From positions 1 through 64,000 of the forward strand of contig NZ_JAAAKW010000008.1 of NCBI RefSeq assembly GCF_009905615.1: 64,000 bases of DNA. Direction: 5' to 3'. This stretch comes from Pseudomonas sp. SLFW (lineage in GTDB: Bacteria; Pseudomonadota; Gammaproteobacteria; Pseudomonadales; Pseudomonadaceae). The translations under genes were made by a program, and so were the position numbers. Each line of letters starts with the position of its first letter. Position 1 is the first letter of the stretch. This document shows, piece by piece, positions 17,004 through 26,543 of the stretch. The notes below the pieces were generated by a model. The model was not told the origin of the DNA. It was given only the letters and a program-made list of their open reading frames with translations, and ran no database searches.

Positions 17004-18947
17004 TCACTCCACCAACGGCACAATCCGCTGCAACGTCCCAGCGCCCGTAACCATCGGAAACCCCTCAATCTCATACACGCAGTGTTCAATCACGCGAACC
17101 CCTTGTGCCTGCAAGTTTCTGACGAAGGCAGCCCCCTTCATCTCTCCATCAGAACCACGCCGAGCAGAGCTGAACACCAGCACCGGAGGCAGCGCTACTC
17201 CGATTGCTTCAATGGGGCTCAGAGCGAACCCCGCAGCCCACGAATACCCCGCAAGCTCATCGGCTTTGATCAACCGGTAACTCTGCGATTGCAGCACAAA
17301 AAGCTCGCGCGGCTTAACGCTCACCACGCGAATTAGCGCGTTATCCTGGCGCCGAAGGCCACGTGGTGAAAGCAGGATCAGATCCCCCGTTTTGGGTACT
17401 TTCGTATCTGCGGGAACGGAGCTGTACCGTCGGTTAAGCACCAGCGAGATCTCTGGGCAATCACACACCACAGCGATACGCTGAACATCCTCCGCATCGA
17501 TCCGCGCCTTAATCTCGGAGAGCTCCGTAAAGCACTGCTGGATCGGCAGAGCACCTTGCCGGCGCACTCGGACATCGACTGTCGGGAAGTAGCGGGACAT
17601 CTGTTCAACTGCTGCATTACCCGGCAGTGTGGTATCGACCAGAACAACCAGATTTACTACATTTCCCAGCTCTGCCAGCAGCTGAAAAATCTCGAACAAG
17701 GGCAACTGATTGAACTGTTGCACCACGACCGTACGCCCGTGCGCGCCGTCGGTGATCTCGTAAAACGGAACATGGGCAACACCCAGTTCATCCTCATAGG
17801 CCACACACCTGGATCTGGCAACTGTCATTGATGTCGGAGCGGTGTTCGTCAGGAGCTCAGAGACAGCAGAGTACTGCTGGGTGAACTCAATGGCCGCCTT
17901 GATATCGTCATATCGCACAAGCACCACTCGCGAGTTAATGGCCAGTGATACTTCGTCAAGCATGTCGTGAGCGAAGAGATCTGGATTGAATGCATCCAGG
18001 CGGCTGAAAGCATGTTCAATCTCACGCTGGCTGTAGGTAGGGTGAAATGGGCCGCAGATCCTGGTCAGGTGGTCACGGATCGCGTTCTGCAGTCGATAGT
18101 TACTTTGGAGCTGAATCAGCCCCTCCGTCGCGACGATCCATCCCTGGCGCTCACATTCGCGAACTGCTTCAAGCACGTCGTCCAACTCTCCAACAGCCTC
18201 ACTACGCCCAACACCCCCCCACCCGTCAACATCATCCCCCCTATGAATGGAAGCGACTTCAATAACGGTATTGCCTGCCAGGGACTGCGCTTCCAGATAC
18301 CGCAGCAGCCTTAGGGCATGCTCCAAGCCCGGATTCAGCTCTAAGCCGCAAAGCACAGCCGGAACGTCATCGGGTTCCATAAACGGCAGTGCTATGAGGG
18401 GGTTGGTCAGGAGGACGTCGGCGTCTACTGGCAGACTTGTCACCATCCGCTCTGCAGTGGTCTGACGAAACCCTTGGCGCATGATTTCGAGCACCGATTC
18501 CTGGAAGGCCATGTAGTCCTCCCACGCGAACTGCAGTTGGGCCGTCTGGGCATCGCCTAGATACTTCCCCAGGATGAACCGACTCTCATGCTCAAGCAGT
18601 TGCCGCACGCGGCGCCGTTCGGCCACGGCAGCGTCTATCAGCAAATTCCCAAGACCGTAAGGGGGGGTAAAAAGGGGCAGCACACCTTGAGTGCTAACGA
18701 AGCCCGCCAGCGCCTTGCACTCGTCAAATCCCTCGCCGACAACGGAGGCAACCGAGGCGATGACCAATCCTCTCCCGCGCTTAGCAATGGACGCGCGATA
18801 GGTCATTCCAGGGAATAGTGGTTTGGACATCAGCGTCTGGTCGAGCCGCGCTTTGAATGGGTTCCCAGTGGCCAGAGATAGGAAATGAAATTGTCGCTCT
18901 CCGCTCAGTGTGTGCGTGAGTTTCCGGACGAAGTAATAATTTCCCAT
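17004..18947 (-). CDS. RecD2-like protein lacking helicase motifs (unrecognised function)
   Basis: A 647-residue soluble protein. The first 60 residues look like a small beta domain. Residues about 140-190 (GFRQTTAERMVTSLPVDADV) resemble the helix-hairpin-helix layout of RecD2. Near the C-terminus GDLILLSPRG, a strand-rich stretch and GYSWAAGFALSPIEAIG, followed by PPVLVFSSARRG, echo the RecD2 region where AITIHKSQGSE normally stands. There is no Walker A, Walker B or KSQGS motif, so it cannot be an ordinary helicase. It lies 100 bp downstream of the recombinase operon on the same strand and may be transcribed with it. The resemblance is an inference from pattern only. Confidence 0.5.
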   Translation of the reverse strand: MGNYYFVRKLTHTLSGERQFHFLSLATGNPFKARLDQTLMSKPLFPGMTYRASIAKRGRGLVIASVASVVGEGFDECKALAGFVSTQGVLPLFTPPYGLGNLLIDAAVAERRRVRQLLEHESRFILGKYLGDAQTAQLQFAWEDYMAFQESVLEIMRQGFRQTTAERMVTSLPVDADVLLTNPLIALPFMEPDDVPAVLCGLELNPGLEHALRLLRYLEAQSLAGNTVIEVASIHRGDDVDGWGGVGRSEAVGELDDVLEAVRECERQGWIVATEGLIQLQSNYRLQNAIRDHLTRICGPFHPTYSQREIEHAFSRLDAFNPDLFAHDMLDEVSLAINSRVVLVRYDDIKAAIEFTQQYSAVSELLTNTAPTSMTVARSRCVAYEDELGVAHVPFYEITDGAHGRTVVVQQFNQLPLFEIFQLLAELGNVVNLVVLVDTTLPGNAAVEQMSRYFPTVDVRVRRQGALPIQQCFTELSEIKARIDAEDVQRIAVVCDCPEISLVLNRRYSSVPADTKVPKTGDLILLSPRGLRRQDNALIRVVSVKPRELFVLQSQSYRLIKADELAGYSWAAGFALSPIEAIGVALPPVLVFSSARRGSDGEMKGAAFVRNLQAQGVRVIEHCVYEIEGFPMVTGAGTLQRIVPLVE

Positions 18948-19044
18948 TGGCTGTACACCATTTTTTAGAAAAGACTACAAGGGGATAAAAAGGGCTATAA
19001 AGGAGCGAATAGATCGGCGTCTAACCGGCGCAACAAGAGCGCGG

Positions 19045-19533
19045 TCAGAACGTGAGGATTTTCCCTGATCTAATGATTTCCTCTCGGAAGGCAGCGCACT
19101 GGAGGGCCCGCTGAGCGTCCCGCAGTTGGGTTCGGAGCAACTGAATCTCGGTTCGCAAACTGGCCAGCGATTTGTCGTACTGCGTATGTGGCTTGGTGGA
19201 CGACTGGGATCGTACGTGCTCCAGCAAGAGATCAGCAATCTGGGAAAGCTCCTCCCCACCGCGCCCTGGATAGAACACTTGCCTGGTAAGTCCAACCGTC
19301 CCGGCAAGCCATGCGAGGTTTATTTTGCCAGCTCGCATAGGCACGCCTTTACCTGATTCGATGACCTCCAAGACCACCATGCGCAGCTTCCTGGCTGACT
19401 CCAATTGCGGCGTCATGGCGCGCAGTACCTCAAGCGGCGTGCCTCCCTGGACATCAAACCCCGTGCCAGCAGCAACCCCAGCACCGTCCTCAGCATCAGC
19501 GCCACCGATACAACCATCATTCAACTTAAGCAC
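19045..19533 (-). CDS. small coiled-coil protein of the recombinase operon
   Basis: I start this 162-residue protein at GTG 19533, which overlaps the stop of the preceding gene, implying coupled translation. The N-terminus is Gly/Ala-rich. Residues about 65-100 (KINLAWLAGTVGLTRQVFY) look like a helix-turn-helix, and residues 115-150 form a coiled coil (LASLRTEIQLLRTQLRDAQRAL). A similar build, HTH plus coiled coil, is seen in TnpC of Tn554 and in the preceding gene. Its position suggests a DNA-binding accessory factor for transposition. No enzyme motif is present. Confidence 0.6.
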   Translation of the reverse strand: MLKLNDGCIGGADAEDGAGVAAGTGFDVQGGTPLEVLRAMTPQLESARKLRMVVLEVIESGKGVPMRAGKINLAWLAGTVGLTRQVFYPGRGGEELSQIADLLLEHVRSQSSTKPHTQYDKSLASLRTEIQLLRTQLRDAQRALQCAAFREEIIRSGKILTF

Positions 19534-20125
19534 GGGTATTTTTCCATTTGAGGTAGGGGGCGATGAGCTTGGAATCCGCAACTGGCTTCGGAATCCCGCT
19601 GACATTCGAGAAGTCGGTCAGGGTGTTGTCGACGATCTGAATGGCTGGCTTGTGATCGAGGATTCTGTCTACGAGCTGGCAGGTCACTTCGTATTCGCGT
19701 TGGTATTCAGATACGCTGGCCTTGGCGGCAACCCCGTGAGACTGTGCAGCCCTGACAGTCCGTTTCGATAGGTCGTCTACGATGTTGCGAAGCTTGGCGT
19801 TCTCCTCCTCTAGCTGCGCAGTCCGAATCATGACCGGATGCATTGGATCGATATCGATCTTGTACGGGGTAGGAGCGCTGCTCCCATCGCCCAGCAATGC
19901 CGGATAGCGCTCCAAACACTGCCTGTACGTCTTCCCACGCTTTAACAGCAAGCTGCGATCTATGCCGCAAACGCGGGCTACTTCCTTTGCTAACTGGCTG
20001 ATATTTTTGAAGGGGTCACCACTCTCCTGAAGCACCTCCAAGGCAGCATTGATTCGAGCAATCGTCGCATTGAGTTGCGCGGCGCCGCGGCGCGCCTTCA
20101 CTGTTTTGGTGGGTTTCTTTGTCAT
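19526..20125 (-). CDS. gmtX: GmtX-like accessory protein of the recombinase trio
   Basis: A 199-residue protein with a basic N-terminus (KKPTKTVKARRG), a probable HTH (NISQLAKEVARVCGIDRSLLLKRG, about 40-65), a coiled coil (QLEEENAKLRNIVDDLSKRT, about 105-125) and a C-terminal domain ending in LIAPYLKWKN. This layout fits the third member of recombinase trios such as TnpC of Tn554 or GmtX of the gamma-mobile-trio. It lies 40 bp after the gmtZ-like gene. The trio name is from my memory of the published family and not from a search. Confidence 0.65.
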   Translation of the reverse strand: MTKKPTKTVKARRGAAQLNATIARINAALEVLQESGDPFKNISQLAKEVARVCGIDRSLLLKRGKTYRQCLERYPALLGDGSSAPTPYKIDIDPMHPVMIRTAQLEEENAKLRNIVDDLSKRTVRAAQSHGVAAKASVSEYQREYEVTCQLVDRILDHKPAIQIVDNTLTDFSNVSGIPKPVADSKLIAPYLKWKNTRA

Positions 20126-20164
20126 GGTCGGTTCGGCCCAGTCTCACGAGCTCGCTTGGCCATC

Positions 20165-23100
20165 TCAGTGCACCATCGCCATCGAAGCTTGGTCTTTGGG
20201 TGAGAAGGCGGAAGGGTGGCTCAGGGCGTACGCAGCAATATCCCCGAATGAAAGATCCGCACCATTCATAATTGAAAGAATTTGACCAATGTAGCGCTCT
20301 CTTTCGTCTACTGGTTGGTTGACAACTATCAATAACTCGGGGTTACGTGCCATCTCTTCAAGGATTAGCGGGTAATGCTCTGACGCCAAGGCAGGAAACT
20401 GGGACATGTCTAACAGCATGGAGAGAACGCGCTGTTTCGGGTCGTCCATATCAACGCTGTGACGTACAGCATTAGCAAGGTCGCGATGACGAGTGATGTA
20501 CCCTTTCGGAAACTTCTCTTCCCGCCAGTTTTTCTCAAGAATCTGTACGACTTGACGGTATCCGGCCAGTTCCAACGCGCTCAGAGAAAGCTCGTCGTAG
20601 ACTATCTCGGTATTGGACGAGTGTGGTTGATGTTTGTGTAATTGCTGAAGCCTTGGTTTGAGATGATCAACGCGGTTGGCCAGGTCGCGAACTTTCGCGT
20701 TCAGTCCGGGTAGGTGATCGATGCCGAATATTGCATAAGGGCAGATACCACACGTGCGAGCTTTTCTTGTGAAATTCATCAATTTTTTAGGGCAATCACC
20801 GTCTAGCGCACATATGCAATTGTCCAGAAATTTTACGCGCTGAGTTTTGGTGCTAGCAATCAAGTCCAGACCCGTCTCCTCAATGTCCAGAATACCTGGA
20901 AGTACGGAAATCAGGTGCTGTTCGCGCACTGTATCTTTGCGGTGCTTTTGCCAGCCTTTGACCAGCGCTGATTCTGGCGATGACGGGCTGGGAGGTCTGC
21001 CGGTCAGAGCAGCAAATGCATGCGCAGACACTGCTTTGTTGGCAGATTCAACTAGGGTGAGCGTTTCTTGTCGCGTCGGCACTACGTAATGCGCAGATGT
21101 GTACCGATGGGCATGGCCTACTTGCCCTCCGATGATGGCGTAATCGAGAAATGCATAAATACGGCGGTGGGTAATCCAAGTTGCGCGCAGCGCATGGGGT
21201 GTATGTACTGCCGACCAATCTCCACTGGCCGTCTGCTCCACGAATTGATGGCGACTTTCAGGTGGCACGAAACTGTTGTACATTTCTTGAAAGCCACGAA
21301 GAATCAACGTCCACTTAGCTGCGTAAGAGGGATCAGAAAACGGCAAGCCGCTATCGAGCCATGGGCTCCGGAAGAGAGGTTGGATTTTTCCGTACTTCTT
21401 CGCATTGCTGATATCGTTTTCGTAATAGACACCTTTGTATTTTTTGCCGTACTGCTTAGTCTGAAAGTGGCGCTCTTGGAGCAGTACGTCCATAACCTTG
21501 TAAGGGAGCGATACGGGGCGGCTATTGCCGCTTTTATCGGTGTTGACGTAGAGAATGCAGCTGCTAAGGCTACCCCGCAGAGAGGCATCATAATATTTGT
21601 CAAAGCTGCGAACATCCAGCCATTGGCAGTTTTGAAGGCGTAGCCCAGAAAACATGGCTGTGGTGAGCATTCTCAACTGTGATAGCCATGGGACGTAAAT
21701 TTCACGGCCAGCGTATTTATAATTCTCACTTTTCCACGAATAGGCGTTGATGATTTTTTTGAGAGGCACCTCCAAGGTTTCAGAGATGTCGTCGGGGTTC
21801 CACAGCTTGAGGGAGTATGAAATTCCGTATTTTTCGAGATCAATCCAAACGCTGTTTTTCAGATCCAGAGAGTCCTGGAAGCTCAGTAAGCCTGTCAGGC
21901 ACTTGTTTTGAAGTTCAACCCCGATCGCATCGAGTGCCAGCATGTAGGCCTCGACCATAATCATGGAGCCGATGGGCAAGGGGATTTTGTCACTTTTCCC
22001 CGCTGGGCCACTTCCAGGTGAGTCCAGTTTTGGATGAACCGGATTTGTGTAGGGGCCACTGACCAGTGCTCTACCATCTGGCAGCAATTCTTTACTTTTC
22101 GCTATCGCGACCTCAAAGAACCGCCATACCGAAAAAATGAAATGCGACTTTGTTTTGATACTGCGTTTAAGATCGTAGAACTGCATCAGTGTGAGGGGCA
22201 AGTCGAGGTGCGAGCTACCCTTGAGATTTTTGATCTTGGTGTTTTTTTTGGTGCGATGCCAAAATATGGATCGGTGGAATTCCTCGATGTTAGTCGGAAA
22301 TTCAACGCCGCTGTCCGGGTGTTTCCTTAGCCAAGCGGGCAAATACCTGCCCAAGTAGTCCATCAGGATGTGAATGTAGCCAACTTCCTGCGCCCTGCTT
22401 TTGGGTTGGTGCTCTTCGATATGCTCAAGATGCAGTTTCCCAGCTCTTACCCAAGAGGCTAAGTTGTCCTCAGTATGAGGACTCTCTGGGGTATTGTAGT
22501 AACTCTCGACCCATTCATAGTCGCCCTTTGTAGGCCGCCTGCGGCCAGGCAGAGCTGCATACTCCTCAGGGGAAAGTACGCTCTGTGCTTCCCAGTTTTG
22601 GGCGTCTTCTCGGGCGATTTTATCCTCAATTTTTTGTTTGTTCTTCCTCTTGCGGCCATCAAGGCCGGCGGCATAACGGGATCTTCTCCATTTTAGGTTT
22701 TCGCTTTTTGACTGGCTGGGGTCGATCGAACCCCAGTGCATTGCGAACTCCGCATAGGACTTTTTGATTTCGGTACTCGATTTCTCGATCCTGGTCGTGC
22801 TTAGATGCACGTGATACCCCTCAAGTAGACGCGCCTGATCAGGGCTTACAATCGATGGATATTGTGTGGCGAACAGGTGAAGCCAAGCTAGGTAGGAAAA
22901 ATCCAGGCCTTTACTGCCCTTCGTTGCCTTGCTCTTTATTTCACGCTGTTTGTCTACAACTGCAGGCGCGGCCTCCCACAGCTCTTCAAATACTATATCT
23001 TCAGGCTTTTTCCAGTTCACACGGTACTGGAAAGTGCGAGCGCAGCGCTGCTGATGCGATGCCTTGAGTCCAGCGATCTGGTGAATGAAGCCCTCAGATA

Positions 23101-23545
23101 TGTCTATCATTTCTGGGTACTTGGCCCATATGCCACTCAGGTTGAAGCTGTGGGGGAGGGTGACGTGTCCCTTCGCCCACAAGAGTACAAACATTGCCCG
23201 GATAGGGATGCGAAGTCCGCTCACATCTTTCAGCTTTGGTGTGTACTCGCCCGTGAGCTCCTCATAGAGGGGTATTGCGACATCAAGCTGTTTGTCGGGT
23301 ACGAGGCATAGACTGTAAAGAGTAGTGAGCTCTGGGTAGGTCAGGGCCCGACCTTTCCGATGCCGCAGGAAGATGGATAAGGCCAGACGGTGTCTGGCCT
23401 GCATATCCCTCAGAAGCTCGGGATTGGCTTTCCCCGCGACAGTCTCGGCATCCACAGCTTTCTGAGCCAACTCTTGCAAGATGGCTTGAGCGCTTTGCAG
23501 GACATCGTCGCCGTGCACGGTAAGGTTGTCGGTGGTGTTGATCAC
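20165..23545 (-). CDS. gmtZ: large tyrosine-recombinase-type integrase, GmtZ-like
   Basis: A 1126-residue protein. The N-terminal half is helical and unassigned. The second half holds a tyrosine recombinase fold: MFSGLRLQNCQWLDV with the box I Arg, HTPHALRATWITH with the His-x-x-Arg of box II, and GGQVGHAHRYTSAHYVV with the second His and the nucleophile Tyr. A Cys cluster follows (CICALDGDC and CGICPYAIFG), probably zinc-binding. The length and build match GmtZ of the gamma-mobile-trio and, more remotely, TnpB of Tn554. Its ATG overlaps the stop of the gmtY-like gene by 4 bp. Confidence 0.75.
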   Translation of the reverse strand: MINTTDNLTVHGDDVLQSAQAILQELAQKAVDAETVAGKANPELLRDMQARHRLALSIFLRHRKGRALTYPELTTLYSLCLVPDKQLDVAIPLYEELTGEYTPKLKDVSGLRIPIRAMFVLLWAKGHVTLPHSFNLSGIWAKYPEMIDISEGFIHQIAGLKASHQQRCARTFQYRVNWKKPEDIVFEELWEAAPAVVDKQREIKSKATKGSKGLDFSYLAWLHLFATQYPSIVSPDQARLLEGYHVHLSTTRIEKSSTEIKKSYAEFAMHWGSIDPSQSKSENLKWRRSRYAAGLDGRKRKNKQKIEDKIAREDAQNWEAQSVLSPEEYAALPGRRRPTKGDYEWVESYYNTPESPHTEDNLASWVRAGKLHLEHIEEHQPKSRAQEVGYIHILMDYLGRYLPAWLRKHPDSGVEFPTNIEEFHRSIFWHRTKKNTKIKNLKGSSHLDLPLTLMQFYDLKRSIKTKSHFIFSVWRFFEVAIAKSKELLPDGRALVSGPYTNPVHPKLDSPGSGPAGKSDKIPLPIGSMIMVEAYMLALDAIGVELQNKCLTGLLSFQDSLDLKNSVWIDLEKYGISYSLKLWNPDDISETLEVPLKKIINAYSWKSENYKYAGREIYVPWLSQLRMLTTAMFSGLRLQNCQWLDVRSFDKYYDASLRGSLSSCILYVNTDKSGNSRPVSLPYKVMDVLLQERHFQTKQYGKKYKGVYYENDISNAKKYGKIQPLFRSPWLDSGLPFSDPSYAAKWTLILRGFQEMYNSFVPPESRHQFVEQTASGDWSAVHTPHALRATWITHRRIYAFLDYAIIGGQVGHAHRYTSAHYVVPTRQETLTLVESANKAVSAHAFAALTGRPPSPSSPESALVKGWQKHRKDTVREQHLISVLPGILDIEETGLDLIASTKTQRVKFLDNCICALDGDCPKKLMNFTRKARTCGICPYAIFGIDHLPGLNAKVRDLANRVDHLKPRLQQLHKHQPHSSNTEIVYDELSLSALELAGYRQVVQILEKNWREEKFPKGYITRHRDLANAVRHSVDMDDPKQRVLSMLLDMSQFPALASEHYPLILEEMARNPELLIVVNQPVDERERYIGQILSIMNGADLSFGDIAAYALSHPSAFSPKDQASMAMVH

Positions 23546-24996
23546 GCTTCTGGGCCCTGCTGCAGCAGTTGCTCGCTTAGGCGCGCATAGGCTTGGCCAC
23601 GGTAGTAATCAATGCTTTCCCCGGCGCCTCGGTGGTAGATGAGTTCATTTGCAGCATCTACCTCCACAAGGGTGTGAATACCCAAGTCGGCGGCATAGAT
23701 CTCAGTGCTTTTGAGGTCGGCATGGCCCATCAACAACTGGATCTCAGGCAGGTCGAGGCCAGGTTTAGGTCGGCCTGGCACCACCACATAGTTACGTGCC
23801 CACACGCCGTACAGGTGGCGGAATTGGTGGGACGAGTAGTTTCCTTGAGGCGCTACGAACTTCAGTTTCTTCTGCGTGGCTTGGATGCTGCGATTGACCG
23901 CCCTGTTGACGCTGTTGGCATTGAGTTCGCAGAGAGGTACACCGTAGGTATCTTCATCCAACGACAGCAGCAGCCAAGAGCTGTCAGAAGAAGGGCGCAC
24001 AGCCATGTACTCAGCCAGCTTTTCCCAAAAAATCGACTGGAACGGCTCGAACATAGTCACAGCAGCCGTCTTGCGGCCCTTGAAGCCGAAGCTTTCCTTG
24101 TTCGTCGTATCACGCAAGCCCTGAGGGTCTTCAACGCGGATGATTTGCGCGTCAACGTCAATGTCCTCCAGGCGAATCCCCATCGCTTCCGATAGCCTCA
24201 AGCTCCCGAGCCCAAAGCTCCAGATCAGGCCGTCCAGTGGGGTCGGGGCGTTTTCAAGCATGGGTAGGATGTGCGGGAGTCCGATGTGTTTGGCCTTTCG
24301 CTGTTTCTTGTTCTTGGGTGCACGCAGGCCTCCTTGGGCTTTCTTTGCGCCTTCACCCAGAGAGGGTTTGACCTGCAGCGTGTTGGCGTGGATCTGAGCC
24401 AATTCCTGAGGGCTGCGCACACGGGGACTGAGTTCCGGCAACTCATTCACTTGCTCCAGAGGCAGTTGACCCGCAAGTACAGCGGCCATTTCTGCCTGTT
24501 CAAACGTGATTGCGCTGCAGACCCTCAGCATCAGATTGGCGCCTGCGATGTATGGGCCCGCAGACTTGGCGGAGAGTGTTTTTCGGCCTGTTCGAATGAA
24601 TGCCTGACGGACAATCGGGTCTTTAGCGTCCGCCCCATCGATGAGATAGGACGGAAAAAGCTGCATGGTTTTCGACGCAGTAGCAGGGTCAAGTCGGCCA
24701 GAAAGGGCACCGGTCTCATAGAGAAATTCGGCGAGCGCGCGCCCACCCCTCTCCAAGGTGATGACCGAGTTACGCGCGTAGCTGATGCCGATCTCGTCCC
24801 AGAGGTGCTCGGTGAACTCATTGTAGAAATCCAACGGTATGCCTGTAGCTGTCTCGTAAAGCCTGGGAGGCTCGCCCTTGACCAGCGTGAGGCTATTCAT
24901 CGCCTGCATGCTGCCGCCGGGGCCTGGCTGTTTTTGACCCTTCTGCCGACGAGGGTCTGAGAGGCTTGGATCTTTTGCAATCGTCGGTTTACGCAT
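23542..24996 (-). CDS. gmtY: tyrosine recombinase, GmtY-like
   Basis: The 484-residue protein has a basic N-terminal tail, a helical core-binding domain (about 55-220) and a C-terminal catalytic domain. Catalytic residues are visible in LGSLRLSEAMGIRLEDID (box I Arg), SSHQFRHLYGVWARN (His-x-x-Arg-His) and LLMGHADLKSTEIYA (second His and the Tyr nucleophile). All active-site residues are present, so it should be competent for strand exchange. It leads a four-gene operon with tight overlaps. It is the best candidate for the enzyme that inserted this island into tRNA-Gly. Confidence 0.8.
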   Translation of the reverse strand: MRKPTIAKDPSLSDPRRQKGQKQPGPGGSMQAMNSLTLVKGEPPRLYETATGIPLDFYNEFTEHLWDEIGISYARNSVITLERGGRALAEFLYETGALSGRLDPATASKTMQLFPSYLIDGADAKDPIVRQAFIRTGRKTLSAKSAGPYIAGANLMLRVCSAITFEQAEMAAVLAGQLPLEQVNELPELSPRVRSPQELAQIHANTLQVKPSLGEGAKKAQGGLRAPKNKKQRKAKHIGLPHILPMLENAPTPLDGLIWSFGLGSLRLSEAMGIRLEDIDVDAQIIRVEDPQGLRDTTNKESFGFKGRKTAAVTMFEPFQSIFWEKLAEYMAVRPSSDSSWLLLSLDEDTYGVPLCELNANSVNRAVNRSIQATQKKLKFVAPQGNYSSHQFRHLYGVWARNYVVVPGRPKPGLDLPEIQLLMGHADLKSTEIYAADLGIHTLVEVDAANELIYHRGAGESIDYYRGQAYARLSEQLLQQGPEA

Positions 24997-25498
24997 ATAT
25001 TGACAAGTCTCCGGGATGGTGGTTTAATCTCGCGAACCGGATGGTATTGACTGTAAAGTAAAATTTGAAATAAAAAAAAGTGCTATGCGTGGCATTTTTT
25101 ATTCCATTTCGTGTGCGTTTTCTTTGCAGCCCCTTTATTTCTGGCGTTTCTACGGTCGTTTTCGCCGTATCTTCATTCCTCTGGGTAGTCTTGTTGCCTC
25201 GCGAGGCATGCGTGCCCCCCCCCCGTACCGATAAGTATTTTTAACGGCTCGTCTGCCTTTTCCTATTGTGCTGATGGGTTCCGCTGCGTCATGCCTATTG
25301 GCATGCGTCCATGGCTGAATCTGATTGTTTTCGACTGAAAGCGTCCGCGAAGCCTGCCCGTCCAATGGCGACGTCAGCGGTTTTGCGGTACTTTGTACTG
25401 GCATGAAGCCATATCTCTAGCAGGACGCACCCCGACGGCCCAGGCTCCGATCCTGGCTGACCTTGTTCCTGCGCATTCATTTTGTGACAGGAACGACC
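24997..25498. other. divergent intergenic region between the recombinase operon and the three-gene operon
   Basis: No protein gene is seen. The part nearest the recombinase gene (about 25050-25130) is AT-rich, with a long A-run, and could hold its promoter. A run of nine C follows near 25213. Both flanking operons start from here, so their promoters should both lie in this interval. Confidence 0.5.
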
Positions 25499-26542
25499 AT
25501 GTCAGGCGGCGAAACTGAAAAAATTGCGAGGCTCGCGGAGCTCGTTTCCAATGACATCTTCAGCTTCTTCCGCTGGAAAAAAGAGGGGCCTACGAACCTC
25601 AATTTCGGCTGCGTGAAGAAGGAAACACACGCGCCCTTGAAGAAGTCTGAGCACACGCATCCGACTGACGTGGTGTTCAAATATGCAGATCCCTACCTGA
25701 ACAAAGCCGTTTACCTTCACACCGATTTGAAGAGCTACGCGGTGGGCTCCATCACGATGGACTCGATCAAGAAGGCCTTGAAGTCTTTGGGCAAGACGAT
25801 TGACTGTGCCCGTGCTTCTCCGGAATGGCAGACGCGCTATCACCTAGCCAAACGTGAGAAATATGAAGTTCGTGGGATGCTGTTTGTATTCAATCACGAT
25901 GACGAGTACGACAAGAATTTCTACGATCACTTCAAGGACTACAAGGGTGAGAATCTGCACATCAAGGATTCTCAGCAGATTCATATCGTTGAGCCGTCGC
26001 TGATCAACTACCTGAATACATTGCAGGTCGATGTGAACAACCTCAGGGCGAAGGGGACATTCCCGAAGGATAACTACACCTTCTATTACCCTGACCTCGT
26101 GTTGCACAAAGCGAGTGGCGAATACTGGGAGCGTGCTGCCACGGCAGAACTGATCGCCTCGCCTTACATGATCATTCACCACAAAGAGGTGATCTCGTAC
26201 TGCGAGAAAGCCAAGGCGCTGGCCGAAACCTATAGCGAAGGCTTCCTGATCTACTACCGCCGCGACGGCAGCTCCGAGATCGAATTTCGGTACCTCTTTG
26301 ACGCCTTGTCCAGGTTCCAGATTCTCAACGCCAACAAGGACTTGAAAATCCGAATCAGGGTTGCCAACCGCAATCCTCACAGCAGCATCCTCAGCAACTT
26401 CAACGCTGCCATCAACAGCTACGTGACCGAGTGGGGCGAAGACGAGAATCGCAAGCTCAAACTACAGGCGATCGAACTGGATATCGTGAATCACGCGATA
26501 CCGAACTATAAGCCCGAAGCGATCGGATGGGAGCGAGACTGA
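25499..26542 (+). CDS. unrecognised protein with PD-(D/E)XK-like nuclease core; gene A of a three-gene operon
   Basis: The 347-residue protein starts at an ATG behind CAGGA. In the N-terminal half, THPTDVVFKYADPYLNKAVYLHTDLKSYAVGS (about 50-85, given by position) has the Asp ... Asp-x-Lys spacing of restriction-type PD-(D/E)XK nucleases: Asp in PTDVV and the DLK triplet in HTDLKSY. The rest is alpha/beta with many aromatic residues and no membrane segment. It is followed after 1 bp by gene B. The nuclease call is by motif only. It may be the effector of an undescribed defence system. Confidence 0.6.
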   Translation: MSGGETEKIARLAELVSNDIFSFFRWKKEGPTNLNFGCVKKETHAPLKKSEHTHPTDVVFKYADPYLNKAVYLHTDLKSYAVGSITMDSIKKALKSLGKTIDCARASPEWQTRYHLAKREKYEVRGMLFVFNHDDEYDKNFYDHFKDYKGENLHIKDSQQIHIVEPSLINYLNTLQVDVNNLRAKGTFPKDNYTFYYPDLVLHKASGEYWERAATAELIASPYMIIHHKEVISYCEKAKALAETYSEGFLIYYRRDGSSEIEFRYLFDALSRFQILNANKDLKIRIRVANRNPHSSILSNFNAAINSYVTEWGEDENRKLKLQAIELDIVNHAIPNYKPEAIGWERD

Positions 26543-26543
26543 T

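Noticed and set aside
25205..25225. Poly-C run near 25213 as a phase-variable tract of a gene
   Set aside because: No coding frame spans it, so a switch is not supported.
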